The notes under the pieces: generated by a model
Told to the model about the DNA's origin: nothing
Databases searched by the model: none
Seen by the model: only the letters and a program-made list of their open reading frames with translations
Program-made: the position numbers and the translations under genes
Part shown: one piece after another, positions 1 to 6,957 of the stretch
How the letters are laid out: each line of letters starts with the position of its first letter
Numbering within the stretch: position 1 is the first letter of the stretch
NCBI GenBank assembly: GCA_030622125.1
Contig: JAUXGM010000070.1
Location: 1-11,623, forward strand
DNA: 11,623 nt
DNA from: a bacterium
GTDB taxonomy: Bacteria; AUK180
Reading direction: 5' to 3'

Positions 1-3
1 AAT

Positions 4-9
4 TCCTCC
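4..9 (-). promoter_or_regulatory. Ribosome binding site of a leftward gene outside the window
   Basis: Read on the minus strand, the window ends in GGGAGGAATT, which contains a strong GGAGG Shine-Dalgarno core about four bases before the edge. The start codon would fall just outside the window to the left. It implies a leftward gene divergent from nrdR; its identity cannot be seen. The core match is clear, but that it serves a gene is inference. Confidence 0.55.
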
Positions 10-82
10 CTATTCTATAATCATTCCCTTTCCCTGCACATATTTAAGTTTTCAGAATACTTATTTTCATTTTTCATACTCT

Positions 83-112
83 ATTATAATATATTTTTAA
101 CCGATATGTCAA
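83..112 (-). promoter_or_regulatory. Leftward sigma-70-type promoter
   Basis: The minus strand carries TTGACA (112 down to 107), an 18-base spacer and TATAAT (88 down to 83). Both hexamers match the housekeeping consensus exactly. Transcription would start near position 76 and run left toward the ribosome binding site at the edge. Its -35 box faces that of the nrdR promoter across only four bases, so the two promoters probably compete for polymerase or share a regulator. It is assigned from sequence match only. Confidence 0.6.
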
Positions 113-122
113 TTATTTGACA
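107..122. promoter_or_regulatory. Palindrome formed by two facing -35 boxes
   Basis: TGTCAATTATTTGACA is a perfect six-base inverted repeat with a four-base centre. Each arm is the -35 hexamer of one of the two divergent promoters. A dimeric regulator binding here would block both directions. The palindrome may simply result from two consensus -35 boxes placed back to back. It does not resemble the AT-rich NrdR box as that motif is usually described. Confidence 0.4.
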
Positions 123-145
123 AAAAATGAGTTTTAAATTATAAT
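117..145 (+). promoter_or_regulatory. Promoter of nrdR, leaderless geometry
   Basis: TTGACA (117-122), a 17-base spacer and TATAAT (140-145) form a perfect sigma-70-type promoter. Only five bases separate the -10 box from the nrdR ATG at 151. Transcription normally starts about seven bases after the -10 box, so the mRNA should begin at or next to the start codon. No Shine-Dalgarno sequence precedes the ATG, as expected for a leaderless transcript. The winged-helix gene at 1508 shows the same arrangement. Confidence 0.75.
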
Positions 146-150
146 CAAAT

Positions 151-621
151 ATGAAATGTCCATACTGCGGTTCAAATGACTTAAAGGTTACCGACACAAG
201 AACAAAGGGAAACTATATTAAAAGAAAAAGGCAATGTGTTAAATGCAAAGGGACTTTTTATACCATTGAGGTGATTGATTTGAGTGAGGTAATGGTCCAA
301 AAGAGAAATGGAAGTTTGCAAGCGTTTAATAAAATAAGTATATTAAGGGGCTTAAAAAGAGCATTTAACAAGATCAATATAAGTGAGGAAGAGATAGAAA
401 ATATACTTGACAATATTGAAATGGAGATATACAGCAAAAAAACTAATATAGTAAAATCCGAAGAAATTGGTAATATCGTCTGTAAATACTTAAAAAAAGT
501 TAATGATATTGCATATCTTCGATTTTTATCCGTTTATAAAAAATATAATACACTCGACGAATTCAATGAAGAGATATCAAAATGTATAAACGAAAGAAAA
601 AAAAATCAAGAAAACAATTGA
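151..621 (+). CDS. nrdR: NrdR, transcriptional repressor of ribonucleotide reductase genes
   Basis: This 156-residue protein has the normal length and layout of NrdR, a cytoplasmic repressor that senses ATP and dATP and switches off ribonucleotide reductase genes. The N-terminal zinc ribbon has cysteines at 3, 6, 29 and 32, in the family pattern CPYCGS near the start and a second C-x-x-C. The basic stretch around residues 23-28 (YIKRKRQC) matches the conserved arginine-rich segment. An ATP-cone domain follows from about 47 to 137, with the family signatures KRNGSLQAFNK, the LRGL-KRAF helix and AYLRFLSVYK. No ribonucleotide reductase gene is visible here; one could lie left of the edge. The start fits a leaderless message. 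The last 16 bp overlap the 3' end of the convergent kinase gene, and a run of nine A (597-605) lies in the final codons. Identification is firm; its targets are unknown. Confidence 0.95.
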   Translation: MKCPYCGSNDLKVTDTRTKGNYIKRKRQCVKCKGTFYTIEVIDLSEVMVQKRNGSLQAFNKISILRGLKRAFNKINISEEEIENILDNIEMEIYSKKTNIVKSEEIGNIVCKYLKKVNDIAYLRFLSVYKKYNTLDEFNEEISKCINERKKNQENN

Positions 622-1427
622 GCAATTTTTTTTAGGTTATGATATTTAAAGTAGTTTGAAAGAAGTTCAAGAATAGTATTTGTAATTTTAAGGGAAACAT
701 TTCCCCTTTCAAGATTTTTTATATAGTAATTTAAGTGGTTTTTTGAAAGTTTCCATTTAATTATTTTCTCTCTATTGTAAAGAAATTCCTTAGGAACAGG
801 TGGTTTTCCGGTAAAAATTCTAAAAAGAATTATTCCCACAGCAAAGTAATCGAGCCCTTTTTTTGGATTTATATTTAAAAAAGCCCTTGGTGGCATATAG
901 TACTGTGAACTGAAAAGGGAATAACGATAACTTTTTGTAAAGATCCGCTTAAATATATTGATCTTCTCAGGAAACTTGACATAGTTAAAGAAAAAATCGG
1001 TTATTTTTGGAGTAAGAGATGGTTCTTCTATTATGATATTCGCCGGCTTGAGATCTCCATGAATAATATTATTTGAATGCAGATCATTGATTCCGAAAAG
1101 AATGGTCGCAGCAAAATGATTGGCAAGCTCTAATGATATATGCCTTCCGTATTTCTTTAATTGGATGAAATCATTAAGTGGAATTCCCTGAACAAATTCA
1201 GTGAGGATGTTTATTATGTCTTTTTCATAAGTAATATTAAGAACCTTTGTAAGGTAAGTGGAATTTAGAGAAATCAATTTTTCTTGTATTACTCTTTTTT
1301 CCATTTTTTTTATTACTTTCAGATATGAAGAATGTATTTGTTTAAGAAAAAATATCTTTCCATCATTTATGACCTTGTATGACTCACTGCTTATTGAGGA
1401 TCTTATTCTTATTCTTTCCATATACAA
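606..1427 (-). CDS. Hanks-type protein kinase with degenerate motifs
   Basis: This 273-residue protein (from the TTG at 1427) is a single kinase domain with no visible membrane segment or sensor domain, so it is probably cytoplasmic. Recognisable elements are a candidate ATP-binding lysine K29 (FFLKQ), a candidate alpha-C glutamate near 43-49, the catalytic loop HGDLKPAN (D125, N130), the metal-binding aspartate D144, and the later helix DYFAVGIILFRIFTGKPP. Several motifs are altered: the glycine-rich loop is missing (serine-rich RSSISSESY instead), HRD is HGD, DFG is DFF, and APE is replaced by MPPRAF. The core catalytic residues remain, so ATP binding and weak activity are possible; it could also be a pseudokinase scaffold. 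Two starts compete: TTG 1427 lies five bases after an AAGGA site, and ATG 1421 lies eleven bases after it. It is divergent from the winged-helix gene and converges on nrdR with a 16-bp overlap. Its substrate is unknown. Confidence 0.85.
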   Translation of the reverse strand: MYMERIRIRSSISSESYKVINDGKIFFLKQIHSSYLKVIKKMEKRVIQEKLISLNSTYLTKVLNITYEKDIINILTEFVQGIPLNDFIQLKKYGRHISLELANHFAATILFGINDLHSNNIIHGDLKPANIIIEEPSLTPKITDFFFNYVKFPEKINIFKRIFTKSYRYSLFSSQYYMPPRAFLNINPKKGLDYFAVGIILFRIFTGKPPVPKEFLYNREKIIKWKLSKNHLNYYIKNLERGNVSLKITNTILELLSNYFKYHNLKKIAQLFS

Positions 1428-1473
1428 CCATATCCTTATAATTTCGTTAAAAAAAAATCTAATAGATATCGTA

Positions 1474-1502
1474 TTGATTTTTTTTATACAATATAGTATA
1501 AT
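1474..1502 (+). promoter_or_regulatory. Promoter of the wHTH-sppA-clpC-tamB unit, leaderless geometry
   Basis: TTGATT (1474-1479), a 17-base spacer and TATAAT (1497-1502) form a strong promoter. The -10 box ends five bases before the ATG at 1508, exactly as at nrdR, and no Shine-Dalgarno sequence precedes that ATG. It lies in the 80-bp spacer shared with the divergent kinase gene. For the kinase only a weak candidate is seen on the other strand (TATAAG at 1440-1435, with a poor -35). Confidence 0.72.
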
Positions 1503-1507
1503 ACATT

Positions 1508-2260
1508 ATGAAGATTTTGTCAACAGCGAATATTAAAAAAACAATTTTAAATGGGGATATAACCTATATCTTTAAAAACCCTTACTTTTTAGGTTTGGAT
1601 CTCAAATTATTTTCCAATGATTTTCAGGTTGAGAATTTTGATATCTTCAATAAATTCGGATTTAATTATAACAATATCGAATTAAAGAAAAAGAATCTGA
1701 TACTTAACAGCAATGGCGGAATAGAACCATTCATCAACTATATGAATATAGATTACCTTTTTGAATTGATGGATTATTTAAGGAATAATTATGAACATAT
1801 CGGTATGATTTTATCGGGAAAAGAAAAAAGAATTATTGCCCCGAACGATGATTATTTCTTTATTGATTTAAAGGATGAAGATAAAATTATGGAACCGTTT
1901 TCCCAACTTGATGATATCTATATTCAGTTTTTTCAATCGGTTACTTCCGGAATATCAAATGGTCGATTTTCTATTAACAGTATTTTGGAGATACTATCGA
2001 ATGGTGAACCGAAACGGTTATTTGAGATAGCAGCATTATTAAATAAAAAGCCGGGTGTTGTCAATGTTTACCTCCTGCGTCTGCTTGAACGAAATTTTAT
2101 TTTAAAGAACAAAGAAAAAAGATATTTTATACCATCACACCATTTTTGTAAAAAGATGACGGGTTGCCATTTAAAGGTAGATAAAATTGAATTAAATGAG
2201 GAGGTGGAGAAAGAGCGATATGAAAAAAAGAAAAAAAGCGATTTTGATTATCTTAATTAG
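1508..2260 (+). CDS. Unrecognised protein with C-terminal winged helix-turn-helix
   Basis: This 250-residue protein is not recognised as a whole. Residues about 155-210 look like a winged helix: a helix (INSILEILSNG), a helix-turn-helix (RLFEIAALLNKKPGVVNVYLLRLLERN, about 170-196) and a short wing (ILKNKEKRYFIP). This resembles the DNA-binding end of MarR/ArsR-like regulators and of the C-terminal domain of some archaeal-type ATPases. The first 150 residues show no known motif; they are mixed alpha/beta with many aromatic and acidic residues and could be a ligand or protein-binding domain. No membrane segment is evident. The C-terminus is highly charged (EEVEKERYEKKKKSDFDY) and is coded where the gene overlaps the start of sppA by 41 bp. 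As first gene of the operon, divergent from a kinase gene, it may be a local regulator and a kinase target; that is inference. Confidence 0.7.
   Translation: MKILSTANIKKTILNGDITYIFKNPYFLGLDLKLFSNDFQVENFDIFNKFGFNYNNIELKKKNLILNSNGGIEPFINYMNIDYLFELMDYLRNNYEHIGMILSGKEKRIIAPNDDYFFIDLKDEDKIMEPFSQLDDIYIQFFQSVTSGISNGRFSINSILEILSNGEPKRLFEIAALLNKKPGVVNVYLLRLLERNFILKNKEKRYFIPSHHFCKKMTGCHLKVDKIELNEEVEKERYEKKKKSDFDYLN
2199..2210 (+). promoter_or_regulatory. Ribosome binding site deciding the sppA start
   Basis: AGGAGGTGGAGA lies inside the end of the preceding gene. Its GGAG at 2206-2209 is ten bases before the ATG at 2220. An upstream in-frame ATG at 2196 has no such site, and starting there would place eight extra charged residues before the signal peptide, so 2220 is preferred. 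Confidence 0.65.
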
Positions 2261-4499
2261 TATGATTTTGTCGCCTTTGTGGTGTCAAAATCTTTCCTTT
2301 GTGGATGATTTTAGGGTAAATTCACTGGATAAAAATCCTGCGAACTTATTTTATAATAAATTTTATGATCTTTTTTTATTTATTGAGAGTGATGGGAATA
2401 CACACACACGATTTATTTATAACACGGGATTTTTAAAATTTTCAGGATTTTCTTATATCTTTGATAGTGGAATTAAAAAAAACACAGGACTCTTTAAATA
2501 TCAAATCCCATTTTTTTACGGTAAGAATTTTGCAATAGCCGGCTCTCTTAATTTTCATTCATTTACAAATAACTGGAAATTCGATCTTTGGGGATCAATT
2601 GGTTTTACCTATCATATCAATGATTGTGTCGGTATAAGCGGAGTATACGACAATATTGGAAATGTAAAGAATCCTTATGAAGAGGAAAAGATATCTTCTT
2701 TTTTAACACTGCGATTAAATAATATTTTTTCATTACAAGGCGAACTTATCGGGTTTGATGAGATAAGAGAATATGGTGCTTCATTAAACATAAGACCGAT
2801 AAAAGGTTTGGAAATGTCCATTGTCTATAAAAATAAAGATGACAACGAATACGCAGGTTTTAATCTTTCACTTGGATTTGATATGACATCTGCATACATA
2901 GGATATTCTAATGGAATAGATGATGAAAGTAATTATTATAAAATAGGAATGGCAATGGGAGTTTCAACCGGTCCTATTATAAAATTGAAAAAGAAGATCG
3001 CAAAACTTATTATTAAGGGGAAATATAATTTTTTCAGTTCATCAATCTTTTCTAAAAAAGAATCATTATATCAAACTGTAAAGTTATTAGAGAAGATATA
3101 TGCGGATAAGAAGATAGAGACACTCTACATTTTGATCTATCAGAATAACCTAACACTTTCCCAAATGTATCAACTTTCATCCATTATAGAAAAGATACGA
3201 GATAGTGGAAAAAAAGTTGTTACATATCTTGCCGATAACCCAATCACATTTAAGAATTATTTTCTTGCAGTTCAAGGTGATAAGGTCTATGCTCAACCGG
3301 ATGCAACATTTATGTTGACGGGTATTTATTCGCAAACTCTTTACTATAAAGGTTTTCTCAATTTTATTCGCATTGATCCTGAGGTCGTGCGGCCTGATGA
3401 ATGTGTTTATAAAAGTGCAGTTGAACCGATGACAAACAAGAAACCGAGTAAAAAAGCCACGGAAAATAGAGAAAGCATATTAAGATCCATATTTGATAAT
3501 TGCACGGATATCATTAGCAAAAGAAGAATTATGAATCTTAGTTCTCTTATGCTTTTGATAAATAATTTTCCGATAATGACAATAAGTGAAGCAATAAAAT
3601 TCAATTTAATAGATGAAAAATACTATGAAGAAGATTTTAAGGACAAATTTTTAAAAAAAGCACAAAAAATAAAATCGGAGTATAGGGACGATTTTTACAA
3701 GCCGTTACCAAAGATCGCTATCATTCCAATGAAAGGAACGATCCTTCAGGGTGGGATCTTTTCTCCGCTTTTGGGAAATACGATCACAAATAAGAAGTAT
3801 AAAAATATATTCAGGTATATTGAAAAAAATAAAACCATTAAAGCAGTTATTATTTATGTTGATTCCCCCGGCGGATCTGCGTTTGAATCGGAAAAGATAT
3901 ATCATTCGTTAAAAAGATTGGAGGCAAAAGGCAAAAAGATCTATGTTTATATGGATAATGTAGCAGCTTCCGGAGGGTATTATATATCGGTGGCTGCTGG
4001 AAAAATTTATGCTACACCTTATACTATTACAGGGTCCATAGGTATCTTTTTTGCAAAATATTATATCGGCAGATTTTTTAAATTATTTAAAATCAACAAT
4101 GATACTATAAAAATCGGTGATAGATCCGATTTTTTCAGCCCTTTTTATAAGTGGGAAAAAGGGGACTATGAGATTATGAAAAACCATTTGGATATATTGT
4201 ATAAGCGTTTTAAAATGAAAGTAGCAGATGGAAGACAATTAGAATACAACAGAGTTGGTAATTACGCAAGAGGAAAGATCTATACAGGCGATCAGGCATT
4301 AAAAATAAATTTAATAGATAGCATCCTGCCATTTCAAGATATGGTAAAAGAGGTGTGCAGTGAAAATAATATTAAGTATGACGAAAGAAGGGTCAAGGTA
4401 TATGATTTTAAATGGAATATAATATTGGGATTAAGGTATTTTACCAAAATGCCTAATATTTCCAATTATAACCTCTGGATGTTATACTTAGGAGATTAA
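2220..4499 (+). CDS. sppA: SppA-type signal peptide peptidase (S49) with N-terminal barrel-like domain
   Basis: This 759-residue protein is a double-domain (67K-type) S49 serine protease, the family that degrades cleaved signal peptides and other membrane-associated peptides. Residues 1-22 (MKKRKKAILIILISMILS then PLWC) form a signal peptide; the residue before Cys22 is Trp, so this is not a lipobox. Residues about 23-250 are extra to the family: roughly twelve to fourteen short amphipathic strands with Gly/aromatic alternation and an NPA motif at 39-41, as in PorV/FadL-like outer-membrane proteins. The first S49 repeat (about 255-470) holds the general-base lysine K398 in YKSAVEP. The second (about 495-700) holds DSPGGSAFESE, the nucleophile S584 in VAASGGYY, and TGSIGIFF. 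The Lys/Ser pair split across the two repeats matches E. coli SppA, so it should be active. It overlaps the upstream gene by 41 bp and ends one base before clpC. The barrel assignment is by eye; a non-barrel beta domain is possible. Confidence 0.9.
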   Translation: MKKRKKAILIILISMILSPLWCQNLSFVDDFRVNSLDKNPANLFYNKFYDLFLFIESDGNTHTRFIYNTGFLKFSGFSYIFDSGIKKNTGLFKYQIPFFYGKNFAIAGSLNFHSFTNNWKFDLWGSIGFTYHINDCVGISGVYDNIGNVKNPYEEEKISSFLTLRLNNIFSLQGELIGFDEIREYGASLNIRPIKGLEMSIVYKNKDDNEYAGFNLSLGFDMTSAYIGYSNGIDDESNYYKIGMAMGVSTGPIIKLKKKIAKLIIKGKYNFFSSSIFSKKESLYQTVKLLEKIYADKKIETLYILIYQNNLTLSQMYQLSSIIEKIRDSGKKVVTYLADNPITFKNYFLAVQGDKVYAQPDATFMLTGIYSQTLYYKGFLNFIRIDPEVVRPDECVYKSAVEPMTNKKPSKKATENRESILRSIFDNCTDIISKRRIMNLSSLMLLINNFPIMTISEAIKFNLIDEKYYEEDFKDKFLKKAQKIKSEYRDDFYKPLPKIAIIPMKGTILQGGIFSPLLGNTITNKKYKNIFRYIEKNKTIKAVIIYVDSPGGSAFESEKIYHSLKRLEAKGKKIYVYMDNVAASGGYYISVAAGKIYATPYTITGSIGIFFAKYYIGRFFKLFKINNDTIKIGDRSDFFSPFYKWEKGDYEIMKNHLDILYKRFKMKVADGRQLEYNRVGNYARGKIYTGDQALKINLIDSILPFQDMVKEVCSENNIKYDERRVKVYDFKWNIILGLRYFTKMPNISNYNLWMLYLGD
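4490..4495 (+). promoter_or_regulatory. Ribosome binding site of clpC
   Basis: AGGAGA lies in the last codons of sppA, five bases before the clpC ATG. With only one base between the sppA stop and the clpC start, translation of the two is probably coupled. Confidence 0.75.
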
Positions 4500-4500
4500 T

Positions 4501-6957
4501 ATGGAAAATTTTTCAGAAGAATCAAAAAGAGTATTAAAACAGGCAAGCGAATATGCATTAAATTTAAATAGTGAATTGTTAGCGCCCGAACATGTTTTTT
4601 TAGCTCTTTATGATTTGGGAGAGAATGATCTTGCAACTACATTCCTTGTCAAGAAAGGGATAGAAAAAAAATCGGTAATAAAAAATATCAAGATGATTGA
4701 AAGTCCGAAGCTTCTTTTTCCTTTTATACAAATATCGCTTTCTCCGAACACCAAAACACTACTTGATATAGCGAAAAATGAAGCAATGACCTTAGCAGAA
4801 GAACTTGTTCAACCGAAACATCTTTTGCTCGCATTGTTGAAAATAGAGGATAGTTGGGCATATAAAATAATTCAAAATCTTGGTTACTCTCCAAAGGATC
4901 TCTATAAGGAATTTTTTATGATAGTTTCAAGAAGGACGGGGAAAGGGAAACCGCTTTTTCGCGAAAAAATAGTAAATAAGGAAATTAGTAATATATCCAC
5001 TACCTCGACTTTGGATGAATTTTCTCGTGATTTGACTAAACAAGCTGCAAACGGTAAACTTGATCCTATAATCGGGAGGGAGAAAGAAATAGAGCGACTT
5101 ATAATGATATTGATGAGACGGAAAAAAAATAACCCTGTTCTAATAGGTGAACCCGGAGTCGGAAAAACTGCGATAGTAGAAGGACTGGCACAAAATATTA
5201 TTAAAGGCGATGTTCCGGAGAATTTAAAGAATAGAAAGATAAAAATGCTTGATCTTGCAGCAATTGTAGCAGGAACCAAGTATAGAGGGCAGTTTGAAAG
5301 TAGAATGAAGAAACTTCTTAATGAAATCCAGAATGCCAATGATATTATTCTTTTTCTTGATGAATTGCATCTTCTTGTTGGAGCAGGTGCAGCGGAAGGC
5401 TCATTGGATGCCTCATCAATGCTCAAACCGGCACTTGCAAGAGGAGAGATACATTGTATCGGTGCTACGACATTGGATGAATTTAGAAAACATATTGAAA
5501 AGGATCGTGCACTTGACCGAAGGTTTCAAAAGATACTTGTTAAAGAACCCGGAATGGAAGAATCAATAAAAATACTTGAGGGAATAAAAGATAAATATGA
5601 ATCATTTCATAAAGTTATTTACACAGCGGAGGCTATAAGAGCAGCAGTTACCTTATCAAAAAGATACATTACCGATCGGTTTTTGCCTGATGAGGCAATT
5701 GATCTCATAGATGAAGCAGGTGCCAATGTCAGAATAAATGCGATGACACTTACACCCGAACTTCTATCTTTTGAAAAAAATATAGAAAAACTAAATAAAG
5801 AATTTAAAATGTATCTATCAAATCAAAATTTTCTAAAAGCTCAGGAAAAAAATAATGAACTTGATGATTTGAAACAGGAATATCAAGAGAAAAAGGAAAA
5901 GTGGATAACAAAAAAATTAAATGAGATAAAAGTTGTAGATGAAAATATCATTGCCGAGGTAGTTTCCGATACTACCGGAATTCCCGTATATAGGATAGCT
6001 GAAGCGGAAAGTAAAAAACTTCTGAGAATGGAGGATGAACTCCACAAACGGATCATCGGGCAATCGGAAGCGGTTACGGTTCTTTCAAAGGCGATAAGAA
6101 GAGCTCGTTCGGGGATGAAAGATCCGAAAAGACCGATCGGTTCATTTATATTTCTCGGACCAACCGGTGTCGGAAAAACAGAACTTGCAAAAGCCCTTGC
6201 AGAATTCTTATTTGATACGGAAGATTCCTTAATTAGAATAGATATGTCGGAGTTTATGGAGGAATATACTGTTTCAAAACTTATCGGTGCTCCTCCGGGG
6301 TATGTTGGATATGATGAAGGTGGGCTTCTTTCCGAACAGGTAAGAAGAAGACCATACTCGGTAATTCTATTTGATGAAATGGAGAAAGCACATCCGGATG
6401 TGTTCAATATATTGCTGCAAATATTGGATGACGGTAGATTGACGGACGGAACAGGCAGGGTTGTTGATTTTAAGAATTCCGTTATTATATTTACCTCCAA
6501 TATTGCTGCTATGGAAATTGCGGGTACAAAGAAAATGGGATTTGAATTGAAATATTCGGAAGAAGATGACTATGATCAAATGAAGGCAAAGGTGCTTGAA
6601 TATCTTAAAAGGAGTGCTCGTCCTGAGTTTTTGAATAGAATTGATGAGATCATTGTTTTTAAAACACTTTCAAAAGACGAACTCTATCAGATCATTGATA
6701 TAATGCTTGATCAATTGAGAGAACGCCTTGTTACCAGAAACCTGAAACTAAAGGTCCCCAAAGCCGTAAAAGATGAAATATTGGAAATGGGATACAATCC
6801 ACAATATGGTGCAAGACCGTTAAGAAGAGCAGTTCAATCACTAATTGAAGATATGCTGGCAGAAGCACTGCTGAGAAATCAAAAGATGAATGATGGTGTG
6901 ATAAAATTAAAGAAAAAACAGGATAAAGTAGGATTTACATTTGAAAAAAAATCATAA
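4501..6957 (+). CDS. clpC: ClpC-type AAA+ unfoldase, ClpP partner
   Basis: This 818-residue Hsp100 ATPase unfolds proteins and feeds them to the ClpP protease in the cytoplasm. In order it has two Clp_N repeats (about 1-140), AAA+ domain D1 with Walker A GEPGVGKT (216-223) and Walker B LFLDELH (D287, E288), a short coiled-coil middle domain (about 420-470), AAA+ domain D2 with Walker A GPTGVGKT (553-560) and Walker B ILFDEMEKAH (D625, E626), and the D2 small domain to the end. The short middle domain marks ClpC rather than ClpB (longer coiled coil) or ClpA (none). The loop tripeptide MGF at 679-681 sits where ClpP-binding members carry LGF, VGF or IGL, so ClpP partnership is expected; clpP itself is not in the window. 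No UVR motif is obvious in the middle domain. It is the third gene of the operon, one base after sppA, and its last 17 bp overlap the inferred tamB start. Confidence 0.95.
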   Translation: MENFSEESKRVLKQASEYALNLNSELLAPEHVFLALYDLGENDLATTFLVKKGIEKKSVIKNIKMIESPKLLFPFIQISLSPNTKTLLDIAKNEAMTLAEELVQPKHLLLALLKIEDSWAYKIIQNLGYSPKDLYKEFFMIVSRRTGKGKPLFREKIVNKEISNISTTSTLDEFSRDLTKQAANGKLDPIIGREKEIERLIMILMRRKKNNPVLIGEPGVGKTAIVEGLAQNIIKGDVPENLKNRKIKMLDLAAIVAGTKYRGQFESRMKKLLNEIQNANDIILFLDELHLLVGAGAAEGSLDASSMLKPALARGEIHCIGATTLDEFRKHIEKDRALDRRFQKILVKEPGMEESIKILEGIKDKYESFHKVIYTAEAIRAAVTLSKRYITDRFLPDEAIDLIDEAGANVRINAMTLTPELLSFEKNIEKLNKEFKMYLSNQNFLKAQEKNNELDDLKQEYQEKKEKWITKKLNEIKVVDENIIAEVVSDTTGIPVYRIAEAESKKLLRMEDELHKRIIGQSEAVTVLSKAIRRARSGMKDPKRPIGSFIFLGPTGVGKTELAKALAEFLFDTEDSLIRIDMSEFMEEYTVSKLIGAPPGYVGYDEGGLLSEQVRRRPYSVILFDEMEKAHPDVFNILLQILDDGRLTDGTGRVVDFKNSVIIFTSNIAAMEIAGTKKMGFELKYSEEDDYDQMKAKVLEYLKRSARPEFLNRIDEIIVFKTLSKDELYQIIDIMLDQLRERLVTRNLKLKVPKAVKDEILEMGYNPQYGARPLRRAVQSLIEDMLAEALLRNQKMNDGVIKLKKKQDKVGFTFEKKS
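6929..6943 (+). promoter_or_regulatory. Ribosome binding site and TTG start of tamB
   Basis: TAGGA (6929-6933) is followed after seven bases by TTG (6941-6943), an ideal spacing. The codons that follow read MKKNHKIFLIFF, a typical basic then hydrophobic signal-anchor start. The frame then stops at TAA 6983-6985 unless a shift occurs in the T run. This start fits far better than the TTG at 7024, which has no ribosome binding site and would remove the membrane anchor. Confidence 0.7.

Noticed and set aside
107-122. NrdR box controlling nrdR
   Set aside because: The palindrome TGTCAATTATTTGACA does not show the ACA-rich AT core usually described for NrdR boxes, and it is fully explained by two facing -35 boxes.
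597-635. Possible bidirectional terminator between nrdR and the kinase gene
   Set aside because: The candidate stem AATTG-AG-CAATT has five pairs and a two-base loop, too small to be stable, although A and T runs flank it.
1258-1536. A 92-codon rightward open frame opposite the kinase
   Set aside because: It lies antisense to the kinase start and across the divergent promoter region. Its hydrophobic, low-complexity content is a shadow of AT-rich DNA.
2280-2290. Lipoprotein signal in SppA (Cys22)
   Set aside because: The residue before the cysteine is Trp and the preceding ones are Pro-Leu, which does not satisfy a lipobox.
4902-5426. A 174-codon leftward open frame inside clpC
   Set aside because: It is the complement of strongly conserved ClpC AAA+ coding sequence and has no recognisable domain; the same applies to the leftward frame at 5883-6500.
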